Source: Paraburkholderia silvatlantica
GTDB taxonomy: Bacteria; Pseudomonadota; Gammaproteobacteria; Burkholderiales; Burkholderiaceae
Length of the DNA: 64,000 nt
Direction of reading: 5' to 3'
NCBI RefSeq assembly: GCF_003096715.1
Contig: NZ_QEOL01000025.1
Coordinates: 1 to 64,000 of the forward strand
Shown here: piece after piece, positions 1 through 8,688 of the stretch
Layout of the letters: each line of letters begins with the position of its first letter
How positions within the stretch are numbered: position 1 is the stretch's first letter
Notes under the pieces: model-generated
Seen by the model: only the letters and a program-made list of their open reading frames with translations
Database searches by the model: none
Told to the model about the DNA's origin: nothing
Translations under genes and position numbers: made by a program

Positions 1-210
1 TCGAAGCTCGCGCCGGGCAACCGCAAGGGCGCGGCCACGGGCGTGTACAACACCACGCAGTCGATCGGGCTCGCGCTCGGCGGCGTGGCGGGCGGATGGA
101 TCCTCAAGCACGAAGGCGCGAGCGCCGTCTTTTACACGTGCTCTGGGCTCGTCTTGTGCTGGCTCGTCATCGCACTCAACATGAAGGCGCCGCCGCTGCG
201 CAGGGCCTGA
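1..210 (+). CDS. MFS transporter, C-terminal fragment (cut by window edge)
   Basis: The frame is open from base 1 to the TGA at 208-210 and gives 69 residues. The visible part has a basic cytoplasmic loop (LAPGNRKGAATGVYNTTQSI), then a glycine-rich helix (GLALGGVAGGWIL) and a last hydrophobic helix (LVLCWLVIALNM). That layout, with a G-rich helix 11 and a short polar tail, is typical of the end of a major facilitator drug or sugar:H+ antiporter. The substrate cannot be told from this piece. Confidence 0.7.
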   Translation, partial: SKLAPGNRKGAATGVYNTTQSIGLALGGVAGGWILKHEGASAVFYTCSGLVLCWLVIALNMKAPPLRRA

Positions 211-269
211 GTTGCCCTCCTCCTCCTGAGCGACATGAGGCCGGCGATGGAATTGTCCGGAAAATCAGC

Positions 270-1604
270 ATGGAAAAGCAGGGGATACAGATCGTGCGCA
301 TGTTCGGGCTGATTGACCGGCGAGCGCTGCAGCGAGCCAACCGGCTATGGCTCCATTACGGGGTATTCTGGCTCGGGGCGATCTCTGTCGGCCTCATCGC
401 CGTGCTCTACGCGAAGCTGATCGATTTCGGCTACGGCCTGTTCCTGCGTTACGCCGCCGAGCACTTCTGGTTGCCTCTACTTGTAGCGCCCGCCACAGGT
501 GCCGTCACGGTCTGGCTCACGCGGCGCTTCTTTGACGGCTCGGAAGGCAGCGGCATCCCGCAGGTCATCGCCATGCTTCACGGGCCGGACGAACTCGGCC
601 CCCGACTACTCACGCTGCGGATCCTCGTCGGCAAGATCTTCATCTCCTTTCTGGCCATTCTCGGTGGATTTACGATCGGCCGCGAAGGACCCACCATTCA
701 CGTCGGCGCCGCCCTGATGTTCAGCCTGAGGCGTTTCTACCCCCGGCGTTTCCTTGCAATCCGCCCGGGCGTGCTGGAACGCAGGCTCGCTCTCGCGGGT
801 GCAGCCGCAGGCCTGTCCGCAGCATTCAACGCGCCGCTCGCGGGCGTGGTGTTCGCCATCGAGGAACTCATGCGCAGCTTCGAGCAGCGCACGAGCGGCG
901 TGCTGATTACGGCCATCATTTTTGCCGGCGTCGTCTCGCTGGGAATCCAGGGTAACTACGTGTACTTCGGCACGATCGATATCGGCTCGGGACTGCCCCA
1001 ATGGCTCAGCCTCGCCGTCCTGCTGATCGGTGTGATTGCAGGCTTGCTTGGCGGCTGCTTTTGCTGGCTGCTGCTCAATACGAAGCGCTGGATGCCGGGA
1101 CCGCTGCTCGAACTGCGCGGGAAGCGGCCGGTGCTGTTTGGCGCCTTCAGCGGCCTCGTCATCGCGGTCGTTGGCGTGCTGACGCACGGCCACACTTTCG
1201 GCAGCGGCTATGCCGAAGCACGCAGCATGCTCGAGGGTACTGCGCACGTCAGCGCGGCATACCCGGTCCTGAAGATGGTATCGATGGTGGGATCGTACCT
1301 GCCTGGCGCGCCGGGCGGTCTCTTCGCCCCTTCGCTCGCGATCGGGTCGGGCATCGGCAACACGGTGCACATGGTGTTCTCGCAGATGCAACTCCCGATG
1401 CTCATCGCGCTCGGCATGGTCGGCTATCTCGCGGCGGTCACGCAGAGTCCGATTACGGCGTTCGTGATTGTCATCGAGATGATCAACGGGCACGCGCTCG
1501 TCATTTCATTGATGGCCACGGCGCTCATCGCGAGCCGCGTCTCGCGCCTGTTCGCGCCGCCCCTGTACGAAGCGCTCGCGCAGCGTTACCTGCGGGAGCC
1601 GTAA
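270..1604 (+). CDS. ClC-family chloride channel/exchanger
   Basis: Inner-membrane ClC protein of 444 residues, the usual size for a bacterial ClC without CBS domains. The selectivity-filter motifs are all present: GSEGSGIPQ (about 90-98), GREGPTIHVG (137-146, gating Glu139) and PGGLFAPSLAIG further on. The inner proton-pathway glutamate region reads AGVVFAIEEL (191-200), as in Cl-/H+ exchangers, so antiport is more likely than a pure channel (inference). The start at 270 has only a weak ribosome-binding site. An in-frame ATG at 300 preceded by AGGGGA is an alternative. A longer upstream reading frame overlaps the preceding transporter and is not needed. The likely role is acid resistance or anion balance. 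Confidence 0.88.
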   Translation: MEKQGIQIVRMFGLIDRRALQRANRLWLHYGVFWLGAISVGLIAVLYAKLIDFGYGLFLRYAAEHFWLPLLVAPATGAVTVWLTRRFFDGSEGSGIPQVIAMLHGPDELGPRLLTLRILVGKIFISFLAILGGFTIGREGPTIHVGAALMFSLRRFYPRRFLAIRPGVLERRLALAGAAAGLSAAFNAPLAGVVFAIEELMRSFEQRTSGVLITAIIFAGVVSLGIQGNYVYFGTIDIGSGLPQWLSLAVLLIGVIAGLLGGCFCWLLLNTKRWMPGPLLELRGKRPVLFGAFSGLVIAVVGVLTHGHTFGSGYAEARSMLEGTAHVSAAYPVLKMVSMVGSYLPGAPGGLFAPSLAIGSGIGNTVHMVFSQMQLPMLIALGMVGYLAAVTQSPITAFVIVIEMINGHALVISLMATALIASRVSRLFAPPLYEALAQRYLREP

Positions 1605-1649
1605 AGTCAATGCCGGCACCGCGCCGGAGCTGATTTCAACGGGAACGAC

Positions 1650-2297
1650 ATGAAAATTGCGGACAAGCTGGAGAGGCGCCTGCTGGGCATGGCACACGTG
1701 CTGTGTCTCATCGCCCTCGTGGGGGCCGTGCTGGCCATGATTGCACTGATGTTCGCACTCGCGCTTCCGGGAAAGACTGCTGTCACCGCAGATCCTCCAC
1801 TGAGTGCCAGCGAAGTTCTCTCCTCGATACCGGGTTCGGAAGCGGCGAACGATGCCCTGTCAAATGACAGCGCGAACGGCAGCTACCCCACAGTAAACGT
1901 GCCTGGCGCGGCGGGATTCCTGATTCCCGCTCCATTGCGTACCGTATTGAGTCAGGACAATGCGAGTCAGCCGCTGCTCGAGGCATGGCTGGCCAGCGTC
2001 CCCCTGGCCGACCGGCAGCAGTTTCTGGACGAGCTCTCCGACATCGTCGTGCGGGCAACGCAGCATGCGGCAAGCTGGGAATGGGACAATCGCGAGCGGT
2101 ATGTCGCGGCGGCCATGAACCAGTACGCCCGGGTCAAGATCGAGCGCATTGGAGACGCCCAAAGCGCCATGCAGGCCGCGCGCGGCAGAAGCGAACAGCT
2201 CGGGGCATCGCTGGGAACGCTCCTCGCACTGGCAGGCTTCCTCGTCCTGTTGTTGCTGCTGACCGCGATCGAGCGCAATACGCGCAACAGTAGGTGA
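1650..2297 (+). CDS. Hypothetical two-helix membrane protein
   Basis: 215 residues. One transmembrane helix lies near the N-terminus (about 14-40, rich in Leu/Ala/Val) and one near the C-terminus (about 188-207, LLALAGFLVLLLLLTAIE). The roughly 145-residue loop between them is polar, contains WEWDNRERYVAAAMNQYARVKIERIG, and is probably periplasmic. I do not recognise a family. It follows the ClC gene by 45 bp on the same strand and may be cotranscribed with it. Confidence 0.6.
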   Translation: MKIADKLERRLLGMAHVLCLIALVGAVLAMIALMFALALPGKTAVTADPPLSASEVLSSIPGSEAANDALSNDSANGSYPTVNVPGAAGFLIPAPLRTVLSQDNASQPLLEAWLASVPLADRQQFLDELSDIVVRATQHAASWEWDNRERYVAAAMNQYARVKIERIGDAQSAMQAARGRSEQLGASLGTLLALAGFLVLLLLLTAIERNTRNSR

Positions 2298-2694
2298 ACG
2301 ACGGGCGTGACCGCAGCGCCGCCCTGGCTGCGCCGATACGGCACGCGCATAACCGGTACGGCTGGCTGGGACCACCGCGAGGCAATCCTGAGCTTTGCGA
2401 ACTCTCTACGGCGCGCGATGCCGAAGCCGCAGCCGCCGAACCGCTCGAATGCCCTCTTCGTGCGAGTCCATGAACTACCTCCAGGTTGCCAGGTTTTTTG
2501 TCCGCATCTCCCAGGCGGCCCGTTTTCTGCACACATTTAACGGCGGCGCTACACTCGTGCGGTTGTCGAAGGGCCGTGCCCACGGGCCTGCGCTTTGGCC
2601 CGCCCATTAGGCGGGCCACGCGGAACAGCCGGCGCGCGGACGCTTCGATTGCATTATCGAGAACGACAAATCCCCACTTTCGGAGAGCCGCTCC
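2298..2694. other. Intergenic region upstream of the ior operon
   Basis: About 400 bases with no convincing gene. The short open frames here lack a ribosome-binding site or recognisable protein character. The region should hold the promoter for the downstream oxidoreductase operon. The only clear structure is the hairpin at 2596-2618, listed separately. Confidence 0.4.
2596..2618. repeat. Perfect 9-bp inverted repeat upstream of iorA-like gene
   Basis: TGGCCCGCC (2596-2604), a 5-nt loop CATTA, then GGCGGGCCA (2610-2618). The stem is GC-rich but has no following T-run, so it is not a classic terminator. It lies about 77 bp before the ATG at 2695, within the likely leader or promoter, and could be an operator or a leader hairpin. 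Confidence 0.5.
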
Positions 2695-3150
2695 ATGACG
2701 ACATTAACAATCAACGGAGAAACGCATACCGTCGACGCGCCGCCCGACATGCCGCTGCTCTGGGTCCTGCGCGACATCGTCGGCCTCACCGGCACGAAGT
2801 TCGGCTGCGGCATTGCACAGTGCGGCGCATGCACGGTGCATCTCGACGGCGAGGCCGCGCGTTCGTGCGTGCTGCCCGTCGCCGCCGTTGCGGGCCGCAA
2901 GATCACCACCATCGAGGCCATTGGCGCAACGCCCGCTGGACAGAAAGTGCAGAAGGCCTGGCGCGAAATCGACGTCGTGCAGTGCGGCTACTGTCAATCG
3001 GGGCAGGTGATGTCGGCGACGGCACTCATCGCCACGAATCCGAACCCGAGCGACGCGGATATCGACGCCGCCATGGCGGGCAACATCTGCCGCTGTGGTA
3101 CCTATGCGCGCATTCGCGCCGCCATCAAACAAGCCGCGAAGGAGGCCTGA
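2695..3150 (+). CDS. iorA: Isoquinoline 1-oxidoreductase/aldehyde oxidase small subunit, [2Fe-2S] protein
   Basis: 151-residue small subunit of a xanthine-oxidase-family molybdenum hydroxylase. Two iron-sulfur sites are visible: a plant-ferredoxin-type cluster (C38, C43, C46, C58, in FGCGIAQCGACTVHL) and the C-terminal cluster (C97/C100 in QCGYCQSGQ, C132/C134 in ICRCGTY). The subunit passes electrons from the molybdenum subunit encoded next to the cytochrome c subunit. A GGAGAG ribosome-binding site precedes the ATG. Its stop is 1 bp before the next ATG, so translation is coupled. The true substrate (N-heterocycle or aldehyde) is not fixed by the sequence, so the symbol denotes the family. 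Confidence 0.88.
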   Translation: MTTLTINGETHTVDAPPDMPLLWVLRDIVGLTGTKFGCGIAQCGACTVHLDGEAARSCVLPVAAVAGRKITTIEAIGATPAGQKVQKAWREIDVVQCGYCQSGQVMSATALIATNPNPSDADIDAAMAGNICRCGTYARIRAAIKQAAKEA

Positions 3151-3151
3151 C

Positions 3152-5416
3152 ATGTCACAGGGTCTCCTCGACGCGCAAAACGGCGCGCCGCAACGCAGGC
3201 AGCATGTCGCCGTGAGCGGCCCATTCTCGCGCCGCGCGTTTCTCAAGCTCGGCGCGGCAGCGGGCGGCGGCCTGCTGCTCGGCATCAGCTTTTCTGCCGG
3301 CGCGCAGGGCGACAGCCAGAGGCGTCAATCGGTCGTGGGCGGCGACGGCAACGAAGCCCCGCAAGACGGCGTGTTCGAGCCGAACGCATTCGTGCAGATC
3401 GACCGCTCGGGCAAGGTCACGCTGATCGTCCCGAAGGTGGAGATGGGGCAAGGCGTCTACACCTCGATTCCGATGCTGATCGCGGAAGAGCTCGAAGTGC
3501 CGCTCGATAGCGTCACGATCGATCACGCGCCGCCCAATGCGAAGCTCTTCACCGACCCGCTGCTGGGCGGTCAACTCACGGGCGGCTCGACGTCGATTCG
3601 CTTTGCCTGGCAACCCATGCGCGAAGCGGGCGCCGCCGCGCGCACCGTTCTGATCCAGGCGGCGGCGCAACAATGGCAGGTCGATCCCGCCACTTGCCAC
3701 GCCAAGGCGGGCGAGGTGCTGCACGACGCAAGCGGCCGGCGCATCGCCTATGGCCAGCTCGTCGACGCGGCCGCCCGTCTGCCCGTGCCGCAGAAAGTGG
3801 CGCTCAAGGACCCGAAAGCCTTCACGCTGATCGGCAAGCCCACAAAGCGCCTCGACTCGCCCGAGAAGGTGGACGGCTCGGCGCTTTTCGGCCTCGACGT
3901 GCGCCTGCCGGGGATGGTCTACGCGGCCATCGTGAACTGCCCCGTGTTCGGCGGTACGCCCGCGAAGGTCGACGACACGCACGCGTTGCAGGTCCCCGGC
4001 GTCACGCAGGTCGTGAAGATCGACAATGCGGTGGCCGTGATCGGCGCACACACGTGGGCCGCCAAACGGGGCGCTGCGGCGCTCGTCGTCGAGTGGAACG
4101 AGGGCGCGGGCGCGAACGTTTCGATGCAGCAGATCGTCGCCGATCTCGCGAGCGCCTCGCAACGCGAGGGCGCCGTCGCACGCAAGGACGGCGACGTGCA
4201 GCAGGGGTTCGGCACCGCAAAAACGCGCATCGATGCCGTTTATCAGCAGCCATTCCTTGCACACGCAACGATGGAGCCGATCAACTGCACGGTCAACGTG
4301 CAGCCCGATGGCTGCGAAATCTGGGTGGGCACCCAGGTGCCCACGCGCGCCGTGGATGCGGCCGTTGCCGTCACGGGTCTGAAGCCCGAACAGGTCACGC
4401 TGCACAATCATCTGCTTGGCGGCGGCTTCGGGAGGCGGCTCGAAGTCGATGCCATCACCCAGGCGCTCAAGATCGGCAAACAACTCAAGGTGCCGGTGAA
4501 GGTGTTCTACACGCGCGAAGAGGACATTCAGCACGACATGTACCGGCCGTATTACTACGACAGCATCTCGGCCGGGCTCGACGCGAACGGCAAGCCCGTC
4601 GCCTGGCAGCACCGCATCGCGGGCTCCTCGATCATGGCGCGCTTTGCTCCCCCCGCGTTCCAGCACGGCGTCGACCCCGACGCGGTGGAAGTCGCCGCCG
4701 ATCTGCCCTACGACCTGCCGAACCAGTTGATCGAATACGTGCGCCAGGAGCCGCGCGCGGTGCCCACAGCGTTCTGGCGCGGCGTGGGGCCCACGCGCAG
4801 CACGTTCGTGGTGGAGAGCTTCGTCGACGAACTGGCCGTGGCCGCGAAAACCGATCCGGTCACTTACCGCCGCAATCTGCTCGGCAAGTCGCCGCGCGCG
4901 CTGGGTGTGCTCGACGCGGCCACGCGCGCTGCAAACTGGGGACCGCCCATGCCGAAGGGGCAGGGGCGCGGCGTTTCGGTCATGCACGCGTTCGGCAGCT
5001 TCATGAGCATGGTCGCAGACGTTACCGTCGACGACGGCGAGGTGCGCGTGAACCGCGTGGTGTGCGCCGTGGATTGCGGCATGGCCGTGAATCCCGAGAC
5101 CATCGAGGCGCAGATCCAGGGCGGCATCGTGTTCGGCATCACGGCCGCGCTGTGGGGCGAGATTACGATCGAGCGCGGACGCGTCACGCAAACCAACTTC
5201 ACCGACTATCGAGTGATGCGCATCGACCAGATGCCGCTGATCGAAGTCCATCTGGTGAAGAGCGCCGAAGCGCCCGGCGGGATCGGCGAGCCCGGCACCG
5301 CGGCGGTCATACCGGCCGTGATGAACGCGATCTACGCGGCGACCGGAAAACGTCTGCGGCACTTGCCCGTGGGCCGCCAGCTCATGAACGCGGGCGCGTC
5401 CGCGCAGTCGGCTTGA
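3152..5416 (+). CDS. iorB: Isoquinoline 1-oxidoreductase-type molybdopterin-binding subunit (Tat-exported)
   Basis: 754-residue large subunit that binds molybdopterin-cytosine dinucleotide and performs the hydroxylation. The start at 3152 has GGAGG just upstream. The N-terminus carries a twin-arginine signal (SRRAFLKLGAAAGGGLLLG, RR at 27-28), so the folded complex is exported to the periplasm. Family motifs include KVEMGQGVYTSIPMLIAEEL, LLGGGFGRRLEVDAI, WRGVGPTRSTFVVESFVDEL and GGIGEPGTAAVIPAV, the last containing the catalytic-glutamate region (GEPG). The protein belongs to the IorB/membrane-bound aldehyde dehydrogenase group, which pairs with a one-polypeptide [2Fe-2S] subunit and a cytochrome c. 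It sits between exactly those two genes. Confidence 0.88.
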   Translation: MSQGLLDAQNGAPQRRQHVAVSGPFSRRAFLKLGAAAGGGLLLGISFSAGAQGDSQRRQSVVGGDGNEAPQDGVFEPNAFVQIDRSGKVTLIVPKVEMGQGVYTSIPMLIAEELEVPLDSVTIDHAPPNAKLFTDPLLGGQLTGGSTSIRFAWQPMREAGAAARTVLIQAAAQQWQVDPATCHAKAGEVLHDASGRRIAYGQLVDAAARLPVPQKVALKDPKAFTLIGKPTKRLDSPEKVDGSALFGLDVRLPGMVYAAIVNCPVFGGTPAKVDDTHALQVPGVTQVVKIDNAVAVIGAHTWAAKRGAAALVVEWNEGAGANVSMQQIVADLASASQREGAVARKDGDVQQGFGTAKTRIDAVYQQPFLAHATMEPINCTVNVQPDGCEIWVGTQVPTRAVDAAVAVTGLKPEQVTLHNHLLGGGFGRRLEVDAITQALKIGKQLKVPVKVFYTREEDIQHDMYRPYYYDSISAGLDANGKPVAWQHRIAGSSIMARFAPPAFQHGVDPDAVEVAADLPYDLPNQLIEYVRQEPRAVPTAFWRGVGPTRSTFVVESFVDELAVAAKTDPVTYRRNLLGKSPRALGVLDAATRAANWGPPMPKGQGRGVSVMHAFGSFMSMVADVTVDDGEVRVNRVVCAVDCGMAVNPETIEAQIQGGIVFGITAALWGEITIERGRVTQTNFTDYRVMRIDQMPLIEVHLVKSAEAPGGIGEPGTAAVIPAVMNAIYAATGKRLRHLPVGRQLMNAGASAQSA

Positions 5417-5427
5417 GGGAGCGAACC

Positions 5428-6750
5428 ATGACCAGGACAATCGACGCATCCCAACGCGCCCGCGGCCTGCGCCGCTTTGCCGGTGCCACGCTCGCGCTAG
5501 CGGCATTCGCGTGCGTGAGCGCGCGCCCCGCCCTCGCCGCGAGCGCAGCGGACGCCGCCACGGTCCAGCACGGCGCCTACCTCGCCGCCGTGGGCGACTG
5601 CGCGGCGTGCCACACGGCGCCGCACGGCAAGCCGTTTGCCGGCGGCCTGCCGATGAACACGCCGCTTGGACGCATCTACTCGACCAATATCACGCCCGAC
5701 CCGGACACCGGCATTGGCGGCTATACGCAAGCGGACTTCGCGCGCGCCCTGCGCGAGGGCGTCGCGAGAGACGGCCACAACCTCTATCCGGCGATGCCCT
5801 ACCCCTCGTACGCGAAGGTGCGCGACGAAGACATTGCCGCGCTCTACGCGTACTTCATGCAGGGCGTGCAGCCGGTCAAGCAGAGCAACCGCGACGCCGA
5901 CATCAAGTGGCCGATGAACATGCGCTGGCCGCTCAAGATCTGGAACGCTGTCTTTCTCGACAAGGGCGCTTATCAGGACAAAGCGGGCAAGGACGTCGCG
6001 TGGAACCGCGGCGCGTACCTCGTGCAGGGTCTCGGCCATTGCGGCTCGTGCCACACGCCGCGCGGCGTCGGCTTCAACGAGAAGGCGCTCGACGAAAGCG
6101 GCGACGCCTGGCTCACGGGCGCCGTGCTCGACGGCTGGTTCGCCTCGAACCTGACCGGCGCGCACAACACGGGCCTCGGCCGCTGGAGCGAAGCGGACCT
6201 CGCGCAGTTCCTGAAGACGGGCGCGAACCAGCACGCCTCCGCGTTCGGCGCGATGACCGATGTGATCAACAAGAGCACCCAGGCCATGAACGACGCGGAC
6301 GTCAACGCGATCGCGGTCTACCTGAAGTCGCTGCCGGCGAAGGGCGACGACGGCGGACCGGCGTATGCCTATGACGCGCAGGCGACGAAGGTGTCGCTCT
6401 CGCGTCCGGCGAACGATGCGGGTGCGCGCGTCTACACGGCGTACTGCATGCATTGCCACGGCGCCGACGGCCGTGGCTTCGCGCCGATGTTCGCGCCGCT
6501 CGCCGGCAATCCGAACGTGCTCGCGAAGGACGCGTCGTCACTCATCAACGTCACGCTCAACGGCACCGGCGCTCTCGTGATCCAGGGCATGCCCGCGCCA
6601 TACCCCATGCCCGCTTATGCAGATGTCCTGAGCGACAAGCAGATCGCCGACGTACTCACGTTCGTGCGCGCGGGGTGGAACAACCAGGCAGGCGGGGTGG
6701 GCGCGGCGGAGGTCGCGAAGATGCGCACGAGGACGCAGGCGCCGCGGTAG
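5428..6750 (+). CDS. Tri-haem cytochrome c, electron acceptor of the Ior-type dehydrogenase
   Basis: 440 residues with a signal peptide ending near ALA-AS (about residue 38). There are three CXXCH haem sites: C58AAC61H, C205GSC208H and C340MHC343H. This is the architecture of the cytochrome c subunit of alcohol, gluconate and aldehyde dehydrogenases, which moves electrons from periplasmic oxidation to quinone or terminal oxidases. The gene starts 11 bp after iorB and ends the operon. A hairpin follows at 6769-6798. Confidence 0.88.
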   Translation: MTRTIDASQRARGLRRFAGATLALAAFACVSARPALAASAADAATVQHGAYLAAVGDCAACHTAPHGKPFAGGLPMNTPLGRIYSTNITPDPDTGIGGYTQADFARALREGVARDGHNLYPAMPYPSYAKVRDEDIAALYAYFMQGVQPVKQSNRDADIKWPMNMRWPLKIWNAVFLDKGAYQDKAGKDVAWNRGAYLVQGLGHCGSCHTPRGVGFNEKALDESGDAWLTGAVLDGWFASNLTGAHNTGLGRWSEADLAQFLKTGANQHASAFGAMTDVINKSTQAMNDADVNAIAVYLKSLPAKGDDGGPAYAYDAQATKVSLSRPANDAGARVYTAYCMHCHGADGRGFAPMFAPLAGNPNVLAKDASSLINVTLNGTGALVIQGMPAPYPMPAYADVLSDKQIADVLTFVRAGWNNQAGGVGAAEVAKMRTRTQAPR

Positions 6751-6768
6751 GAAGAAGTGTCGAAGCGA

Positions 6769-6798
6769 TCGCGCCGGCCATGAAGGCGGCCGGCGCGA
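6769..6798. terminator. Bidirectional hairpin between convergent genes
   Basis: Perfect 11-bp stem: TCGCGCCGGCC (6769-6779), an 8-nt loop, then GGCCGGCGCGA (6788-6798). It lies between the cytochrome c stop (6750) and the stop of the convergent binding-protein gene (6821). Neither flank has a long T-run, so it is called from position and stem strength. Confidence 0.6.
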
Positions 6799-6820
6799 GT
6801 GTCGCAAAACGCCCGCAACG

Positions 6821-7624
6821 TTAGTGAGCGAGCGGTTGCGTCACGTCCTGGCCGAACCACTGCATGGAGATCTTCTTGAGCGTGCCGTCCTGCTTGAGCG
6901 AGGTGAGCGCGTCGTTGATCGCCTTCTCGAACTTCGGATTGCCCTTGCGGAACGGAATGGCCATTTGCTGATCGGCGCCCGGCAACACGGCGCCTGGACG
7001 CAGGGGCAGATTCGACGTCTTGATGATGTACGGCAGCATCAGGCGGTCGTCCATCGTCGCGTCGATGCGCTTCGCGGCCAGGTCGCGCAGCTTCTCGGGC
7101 GCGCCGGGATACGTCTGCACGTTGATGCCGGGCACGGCGCGCGCCATCTGGTCATAGTTGGTGCCGAGCGTCACGCCGAGCTTCTTGTCGCCCTTGAATG
7201 CGTCGAGCGTCTTGAATTCGCGTTTGTCGTCGGAGCGCTGGATCAATTGCGCGGCCGAGTACGTGTACGGCTGGCTGAAGTCGAGCGCCTGCTGGCGTTG
7301 CGGCGTGACGGTCACCTGATTGACGATCACGTCGAACTTGCCGGCCTGCAGCGCCGCAATAATGCCGCTCCACTCGGTGGGAATGAACTCGGGCTTGACC
7401 CCAAGTTTGGCCGCCACGGCCTTCGCCACATCCACGTCGAAGCCAACGAGTTCGCCCTTGCTGTCACGGGAATCGAACGGGGGATAGGTGCCCTCCAGAC
7501 CGATTTTGAGCACCCCGGCCTGTTTGACCGAATCCAGCAGATCTTCCGCATGGGCGGAAATGGCGGTAAATCCAAGTGCCGATACGGCAAGCGCGCTTGT
7601 GAACAGGAGCTTCGTCAACTTCAT
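6821..7624 (-). CDS. Amino-acid ABC transporter substrate-binding protein (cystine/polar amino acid type)
   Basis: 267 residues in SBP family 3. A signal peptide (MKLTKLLFTSALAVSALGFTA) is cleaved near AHA-ED. The mature protein shows the family motifs LKIGLEGTYPPFD, LVGFDVDVAKAVAAKLG, EFIPTEWSGIIAALQAGKFDVI and the closing AINDALTSLKQDGTLKKISMQWFG. It is most like FliY/TcyA cystine binders. No permease or ATPase is adjacent; the importer genes lie 2.5 kb upstream beyond hutF/hutG on the same strand. It may therefore feed that importer or a remote one. A 9-bp palindrome lies about 85-107 bp upstream of its start. Confidence 0.82.
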   Translation of the reverse strand: MKLTKLLFTSALAVSALGFTAISAHAEDLLDSVKQAGVLKIGLEGTYPPFDSRDSKGELVGFDVDVAKAVAAKLGVKPEFIPTEWSGIIAALQAGKFDVIVNQVTVTPQRQQALDFSQPYTYSAAQLIQRSDDKREFKTLDAFKGDKKLGVTLGTNYDQMARAVPGINVQTYPGAPEKLRDLAAKRIDATMDDRLMLPYIIKTSNLPLRPGAVLPGADQQMAIPFRKGNPKFEKAINDALTSLKQDGTLKKISMQWFGQDVTQPLAH

Positions 7625-7707
7625 TCAACCTCTCCTCTTTATGTGGATGTCTGCACTGCTTCGCGACGGCACATCAGCGCCCCCCGAGGCCGCGTCGCTA
7701 GAGGATA

Positions 7708-7731
7708 CTACGATCGGCAACGCGATCGTAG
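7708..7731. promoter_or_regulatory. Perfect 9-bp palindrome upstream of the binding-protein gene
   Basis: CTACGATCG (7708-7716), a 6-bp spacer GCAACG, then CGATCGTAG (7723-7731). It lies between the hutG stop (7853) and the binding-protein start (7624). No T-run follows on the minus strand, so an operator is preferred over a terminator for hutG. The rest of the 230-bp gap shows no gene. Confidence 0.45.
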
Positions 7732-7852
7732 CCTGCACAACTGAGGACTTTCCCGCGCTGTGCGGCGCGCGAAACGGGGCAAATCGCCTTCGATTCCGGC
7801 CGCCGCCTGAAATGCAGGGATTCGCTTAACAGCGCGTTTGCGCGCGGCGCAA

Positions 7853-8662
7853 TCAGCCGGCGCAGGCGTTCATCGCCGTCACGGCCTCCAACGCTGCGCC
7901 CACCATCCTGCTCACCACCGGCCCGACTTTCTGGGCGAGCGACGGCGCGTAGTCGAACGGCGCTGCCTCGCTCATGTACGTCGACTGGCACATTTCGAGT
8001 TGCACGGCATGCACGCCATCCTGCGGCGCGCCGTAACGACGCGTGTTGTAGCCGCCCTTGAACCGGCCATTCGCGATCCACGTGAAGCCGCTCGCAGCCG
8101 CCGCGCGCTCGACCGCCGCCTGCACCGCCGCCGCTGCCGTGCGCCCGTCCTGCGTGCCGATGTTCAAATCGGGCAGCTTGCCGTCGAATAGCCGCGGCAG
8201 CACGCTTGCAATCGAATGCGCTTCCCACAGCAGCACGTTGGCGTGCTGCGCGCGCAGACGCTGCAGCTCGGCGCGCAGCGCGTCGTGATATGGCTGCCAG
8301 TACGCGGCGACGCGGCGTTGGCGCTCGTGCGCAGCGGGCGCGCGGCCCTCGCGATAGAGCGCCTCGCCGCGGAACGTTTCAGTCGGGCACAGCGAAGTCG
8401 TCGTCTGCCCCGGGTACAGGCTTTCGTCGTTGGGCGGCCGGTTCAGGTCGATCACATAGCGCGACACGCGCGCACCGAGTATCGTCGCGCCCAACGTCTT
8501 TGCAAACGCATAGAGCCGGTCGAGATGCCAGTCGGTATCGGCAACCGTGAGCGCAATGTCCGTATAAGCGTCGCGCAGCGCCTCGGGAATCTGCGTGCCG
8601 AGGTGGGGAATCGAGATCAGCAGCGGCGCCGTGCCGCGTTCGAGCGTAAAGAGGTCGGTCAT
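7853..8662 (-). CDS. hutG: N-formylglutamate deformylase
   Basis: 269 residues. The enzyme hydrolyses N-formyl-L-glutamate to formate and glutamate, the last step of the five-step histidine pathway. Family features include ISIPHLGTQIP (17-27), the metal-site segment DTDWHLDRLYAFA (42-54), VSRYVIDLNRPPNDESLYPGQ and LLWEAHSIAS. It begins 26 bp after hutF on the same strand, in the usual hutF-hutG order. The start at 8662 gives the standard length; a longer open frame upstream runs into hutF. Confidence 0.9.
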   Translation of the reverse strand: MTDLFTLERGTAPLLISIPHLGTQIPEALRDAYTDIALTVADTDWHLDRLYAFAKTLGATILGARVSRYVIDLNRPPNDESLYPGQTTTSLCPTETFRGEALYREGRAPAAHERQRRVAAYWQPYHDALRAELQRLRAQHANVLLWEAHSIASVLPRLFDGKLPDLNIGTQDGRTAAAAVQAAVERAAAASGFTWIANGRFKGGYNTRRYGAPQDGVHAVQLEMCQSTYMSEAAPFDYAPSLAQKVGPVVSRMVGAALEAVTAMNACAG

Positions 8663-8688
8663 GGGGTTCCGTCCGGTTGGCCGCGCAC

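Noticed and set aside
2596..2618. Rho-independent terminator of the upstream membrane-protein gene
   Set aside because: The stem is perfect but lies nearly 300 bp after the stop at 2297 and is followed by CGCGG rather than T residues.
3155..5506. Very long minus-strand open frame opposite iorB
   Set aside because: It mirrors a clear molybdopterin subunit gene. Long antisense frames are expected at this GC content, and the translation is Arg/His-rich with no family motifs.
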